Shown here: positions 59,881-64,000 of the stretch, piece by piece | How positions within the stretch are numbered: the stretch's first letter is position 1 | Layout of the letters: each line of letters starts with the position of its first letter | Assembly: GCA_025738555.1 (NCBI GenBank) | Contig: JAOVFP010000006.1 | Location: 248,001-312,000 of the forward strand | DNA length: 64,000 nt | From: Cyathus striatus | Lineage: Eukaryota; Basidiomycota; Agaricomycetes; Agaricales; Nidulariaceae | Reading direction: 5' to 3' | The notes under the pieces: generated by a model | Databases searched by the model: none | Told to the model about the DNA's origin: nothing | The model's input: the letters and a program-made list of their open reading frames with translations, nothing else | Position numbers and translations under genes: made by a program

Positions 59881-62167
59881 GTCAAGGCAGCATCATCTGA
59901 AGATCCATCTCCAAATATTTCATTCAAATTGTTTTCTGAATTTATCAATTTAAATTTCAGCTCAAATATCACTTTGGCAACAGTATTAACTGTTCTATTT
60001 TCTTTAATGAATAACACTGACATTCTTAACTTGCATGCAAGAGCAAAAAACCCTGGACTTGATGATGAATATTCTGCATCTACTAATGGATGGATTAAAG
60101 CTCTTGCTGCTGCAATACAAACTCATTTGAATGCAAAAATAAATTCTGACTTGGAAGATACACAGCTGTTTAACTCCTCTGAAAACCCAAGCATTTTAGG
60201 TTCAACAAAAATATCTGTAATCTCTAAAAAGCTAGATAGAATAACATCTCTATTGGAATTGGATCCCTATACCAGAAATACAAAAATTTTGGAACCTTTG
60301 AAACCTATATCTATGAATGAAATTGAACCTGTTCTGTTTATTTGTCCTGGTTGTATTACTTGTTCTACTTTAAAGAAAGAATGTACTGGAAGAGCATTGC
60401 ATATAAATACTCATGAATGCAACAGAACACAAGTCACTCTAATAAAAGGAATTAAATCATATGAAAATGCTCAAATTGTTTCTGGGTATTGTACAAAATG
60501 TAAAGCTATATATTATGCAGACCATAAAAGTCTTAACTTTGCTTCTGAATCAGAAGATTCTCAATGCAATCCAAATGTTAGCTCTAAAGACAGATTGACT
60601 CTTAATAAAGCAAAATATTTGAAAATTGGACAAAATATTTGGGCTGATAGATTGTTTACCAATATGGTTGTTAATTCAGTATATCATTTTCATGCATCTA
60701 CTGCTGCATATACAGAGTTCTGGAATTATACATTTTCAAATGGTGATAAAAATGACCATCCACCTATTTCAAGACTTCAAGTATGGAAAGCCTTTATTCA
60801 TGAAACCACTAGACAAATATCTGTTTCAATGAATAAAACTTTAATAATGCCTGATGGATTATCTATACAGCAAATTACTACAGAGGCATATAAGGTGTTG
60901 GGACAAAATGGAATTATTGGAAATGCACTACATCATTCTTGTAATGAATGCACTCATAATTATAAGGCAACAGCAGACTACATAACTGCTGATGACAATG
61001 CTGCAGTAGCAGGCATTGATGAAAATTGGACTGTATCTTCACTACAACAAGATGCTGACAATACAGAGTTAGAAAACATTATTGGCAATGAAATGGAAAT
61101 TGACTATTCTCTTGAATCAAAGGTTAAAATGGTAGTTATTGATGGAATTGTTATGGGGCCAACTCATTGTGCCTATCAAAATTGTTCTGAAAAATTGGCA
61201 AATGCACACACAGGAGTATTTTGTCTAATGCATGAAAGTCAATATGAGGGAAGATGCCGAATTAAAAATTGTTATAATGCTAAAGAGCCAAATTCTCAAG
61301 CATGTGTAAACCACAGACAAAGGTGGTATGATCATGTTATTAGATTTGGGAGACAATCTGTACTTGGAGTTAGGAGAATTATAAGAAGAACTGAAGAAGA
61401 AGGTGGACTAGCTTGGCTTCACTGATTGAGAAGAAGAAATAATCCACCACATGATCAGCCAAATAATGAAACTCAGGAGCCTGATAATTACTTTACTGCT
61501 CCTTGATTCTACTGTGTTGAAACAATTTGTGCACCATGTGGAGTTGTTATTGCATGGACAAAATTTGTAAAATCTGAAGGTGCAGCTCAAATAATGAATT
61601 TCTTGGAAGATGTATATCCAACACAAGAATCTAGGCCAAGCTATGTATGCATTGATAAAGCTTGTGTTGTTCTGAAATATTTGATCAACTCACATAATTG
61701 GAATATTTGGAAAACTTCTACAAGATTTGTTGTGGACTCTTATCACTATATTAATCACAGAGTGACAGACTATCTATGTTGCATCTATTGCAACCCCAGT
61801 CCTTTAAATGGATCAGCTCCAAATCTAGTGGTTGTAGAAAGAGATGTACATGGAAATCAACATTATAAAAGAGCTTTTAATACTCAGGTAAGTTAAATAT
61901 ACTCTTATTTACACTTTGCCAATATTTGTTATACAGGCATGTGAACAGCTGAATGCTTGGTTAGGAGGCTTTCAGAGTATTCTTAACAGAATGACAGTGG
62001 ATAACTTTAATTGGACATTACATGCATTGCTTTTTATTCATACACAAAGAGTTATTCAAAAGCAAAATAAAAGACAAAACCAGAACATGAAAACACAACT
62101 GCCAGGACAACAGATAAATGAAGAGGAAGTTGAAGCTAATGGAGTTGAAATTGATAGAGTTGACTAG
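59881..62167 (+). pseudogene. CxC5/CxC6-type protein of KDZ transposons, two nonsense codons
   Basis: Related proteins accompany Kyakuja-Dileera-Zisupton transposons of basidiomycetes. Frame runs 59881-61887, then after a GT-AG intron 61937-62167. Cys clusters are CPGCITCSTLKKEC, then CTKCKAIYY (CxC5-like), and later CAYQNC, CLMH, CRIKNC, CVNH (CxC6-like). The conserved C-terminal block follows: CIDKACVVL, FVVDSYHYINH, RAFNTQ and ACEQLNAWLGGFQSILNRM. Two in-frame TGA codons (61423-61425 and 61504-61506) break it; both sit where relatives plausibly have Arg, fitting CGA to TGA. The true start is unclear: exon sequence begins at a CAG acceptor just before 59881, and the first in-frame ATG is at 60007. 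Everything else is open, so decay is recent. Confidence 0.75.
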
Positions 62168-62451
62168 GTTGTATATATATTTATAGAATTTAGTGTACAT
62201 ATTTGTATGGGATAAATTTAACTGTTTTAAACTGCTTTACTTATACTCTCACCACCCAGTCTCAGCAACACCTACCAGCTTTTATTGCTTATGCCTTGCA
62301 CTCTAAAAAGCCAGGTCAGTCAGTGTATAGTACATGCAGAGTGTTCAGGTAGAGTCCAGGATAAGTACATGTAAATCACAGGTAGTTGGTGAGTGTAGAG
62401 TCCAGGTATAGTTCATGTAACAGACAGATAGCTAGTAAGTATAAAGAAATA
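62168..62451. repeat. Spacer with CAGGTAGAGTCCAGG-type short repeats
   Basis: 62330-62440 carries several copies of AGGTAGAGTCCAGG and GTGTAGAGTCCAGGTATAG, related to the terminal array at 63676-64000. No gene. Confidence 0.6.
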
Positions 62452-63673
62452 AGGCCAGCAAGTGGCACAGCCTACTACCTCAGCAGTTTGACTAGTAAGA
62501 GATATTGAATTAAAGGAACCATATGTTTCATATTGCCTGAGAATGAGAAGGGGAGCAGGGAGAAGGGGAATGAAAATTTTGTAGCTGACACTATGGAACT
62601 ACCCCAAATAGCTTCGAGGCAATTCAAGTTGTAATTGCCACATTTACTGGAAAAAACCCATTTCAAAATTTAATTCCTGTTGTGCATTGAATTCAAACAT
62701 CTTTTAATACTCAATTGATTAGTTGAACAAGCACTAGCTTAAACTATCTTGCCATTACATTGTGTAAGTGTAGTATACTTCACTGACATTTAAGGGGAGT
62801 TGGTATATTGTTTATAGCACATGAGAGAATGAATGGAAAAGTACTGAAACGAACAGTCAAAAGACAGCAATATCTTATCACACCAGCATATACATTCACT
62901 GATTATCAATCACAGGGTCAAACCATTTCCAGCATATTAGTAGACATTGCAACCCCGGCATGCGGAAAACTAAGCTTGTTTCACCTTTACATGGCATTAT
63001 CAAGAAGCGCAGTGCAAGAAACAATTCGAATCCTTTGAGAGTTCAATGACAAAATCTTCCTCCAGGCACATGACCATGAATTGATTGAGGAAGACCATCT
63101 GGAAAGGCTGGACACCAAGACCAAAGTGCAATGGGAAACAATTGACAAACAGAGACAGACTGTACACTGCAGCAGTCATTCCCAGTGAGCTCAAAGAAAA
63201 ATTATTGAGTAAGGCCAAAACAACAGACAGTGTATGAAGCACCAAGAAAGAGATCCATCAATGAATGGCCTAATTACCATTCTTTATGTAGTTATTGAAC
63301 GAAGTGTAGTTGCAGACAAGCAAAAACAGACATGTATACAGTTAGCACTGTAGCAATGTCAAACAACCAAAAGAGCATGCAACATGATCTAGAAATCCAC
63401 GAAACAAATGAACAAAAGAAAGCTGGTAGACAAATTGTGAGTAATTAGCATACATGGATTCACTAACAGACATACTTTCTCAGAGAAGCATGACAAAAAC
63501 AAGAGGGATGATGATAGGGGGGCAAAAGGATCTGAGATGAGTGAATTTCGTCAGTGGTCACAGGATTGTCACAGGGCTCCAGCCAATCAAGTTGGGATCC
63601 CTTCATGAACCTGTAAATTGCATTATAGGGAAATCAGACATCCCTATAACCCAACTACCTTAAAAGGTAGTGG
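62452..63673. mobile_element. Hairpin-ended element, copy 3, carrying a helicase tail
   Basis: Starts GGCCAGCAAGTGGCACAGCC and ends with CACAGGGCTCCAGCCAATCA, about 80 bp and then the CTATAACCCAACTACC/AAGGTAGTGGGAA hairpin, as in 9313-10664 and 10822-11757. Between the ends lies a degraded helicase C-terminus (62808-63188). The association suggests a Helitron-like relationship, but standard TC and CTRR ends are not evident. Confidence 0.5.
62808..63188 (+). pseudogene. Pif1/Helitron-type helicase C-terminal fragment
   Basis: The plus strand encodes YLITPAYTFTDYQSQGQTI, then ACGKLSLFHLYMALSRS and ETIRIL, the conserved motifs V and VI region of Pif1-like helicases in fungal Helitrons. A TGA at 63036-63038 follows IL, where the family normally has Arg. 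The frame then continues in register (EFNDKIFLQAHDHELIEED, LERLDTKT) to 63188. The ATPase core is missing, so this is a relic. Confidence 0.78.
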
Positions 63674-63675
63674 GA

Positions 63676-64000
63676 ATAAAGTCCAGGTACAGTCCAAGTA
63701 CAATCCATGTAAGAGACAAGTACCTGGTAAGTGTAAAGTTCAGGTAGAGTCCAGGTGGAGTCTAGGTAGAGTACATGTAAGAGACAAGTACCTGGTAAGT
63801 GTAAAATCCAGGTAGAGTCCAGGTAGAGTCCAGGTAGAGTCCAAGTAGAGTTCATGTAAGAGACAGGTATCTGGTAAGTGTAAAGTTCAGGTAGAGTCCA
63901 GGTAGAGTCCAGGTAGAGTCCATGTAAGAGACAGGTAGAGTCTAGGTGGAGTCCAGGTAGAGTCCATGTAAGAGAAAGGTATCTGGCAAGTGTAAAGTCC
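63676..64000. repeat. Tandem array of CAGGTAGAGTC units within a longer period
   Basis: Runs of the 11-bp motif CAGGTAGAGTC alternate with ATGTAAGAGACAAGTACCTGG and TAAGTGTAAAG blocks, giving a higher-order unit of about 75-90 bp that continues past the window end. It starts directly after the hairpin end of the 62452-63673 element. Confidence 0.8.

Noticed and set aside
62452..63673. Canonical Helitron
   Set aside because: A helicase tail and an end hairpin are present, but 5' TC and 3' CTRR termini are not identifiable and the Rep domain is absent.
1..64000. CRISPR array, rRNA or bacterial operons
   Set aside because: Spliceosomal introns throughout and fungal gene families; none of the tandem repeats has a repeat-spacer structure.

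Overview
The window comes from a filamentous fungus, almost certainly an Agaricomycete (Basidiomycota). The grounds are genes split by many introns of about 45-60 nt, a basidiomycete-type P450, NB-ARC/TPR proteins of the fungal NLR type, a CxC-type protein associated with KDZ transposons, and dense retroelement and DNA-transposon debris. All calls come from reading the sequence; no database was searched.

Layout. 0-9 kb is gene-rich and CpG-normal: a LINE RNase H relic at the left edge, an 11-exon cytochrome P450 with one bad splice junction (753-2873, +), and a complete 32-exon vacuolar alpha-mannosidase of the AMS1/GH38 type (2996-8335, -, 1183 aa) that contains microexons of 2, 9 and 9 nt. 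9-24 kb is a tandem duplication. Each unit holds the 5' end of the mannosidase, about 0.95 kb of its upstream DNA, and one NLR gene (NB-ARC plus 42-residue kinesin-light-chain-like TPRs). Unit 1 has the intact mannosidase, inserted repeats and NLR1 (12636-15967, 1071 aa, nearly identical repeats). Unit 2 has a mannosidase relic (18060-18845) and NLR2 (20204-23859, 1181 aa, diverged repeats). The NLR bodies are almost free of CpG, while DNA upstream of the NLR1 start is CpG-normal.

24.8-26.4 kb encodes a 457-aa membrane protein of unknown function; 26.4-29.4 kb is probably genic but unresolved. 30-36 kb holds a head-to-head pair of related unknown genes with the same four-exon layout. The left one is cut by a 3.1-kb foldback transposon whose removal at the target-site duplication leaves an open 299-codon gene; the right one is intact (304 aa).

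36-64 kb is a repeat-rich, CpG-poor accessory region. It contains a TA-flanked MITE, a LINE tail, a gypsy-like gag interrupted by a hAT-like element with an exact 8-bp target duplication, a second member of the foldback family, a second gag-like relic, two tRNA-like Pol III units, several minisatellites, a 573-aa charged protein gene, a CxC5/CxC6-type KDZ-associated gene with two nonsense codons, and a Pif1/Helitron-type helicase tail. Several nonsense codons here are TGA where related proteins have Arg, as expected from C-to-T change at CGA.
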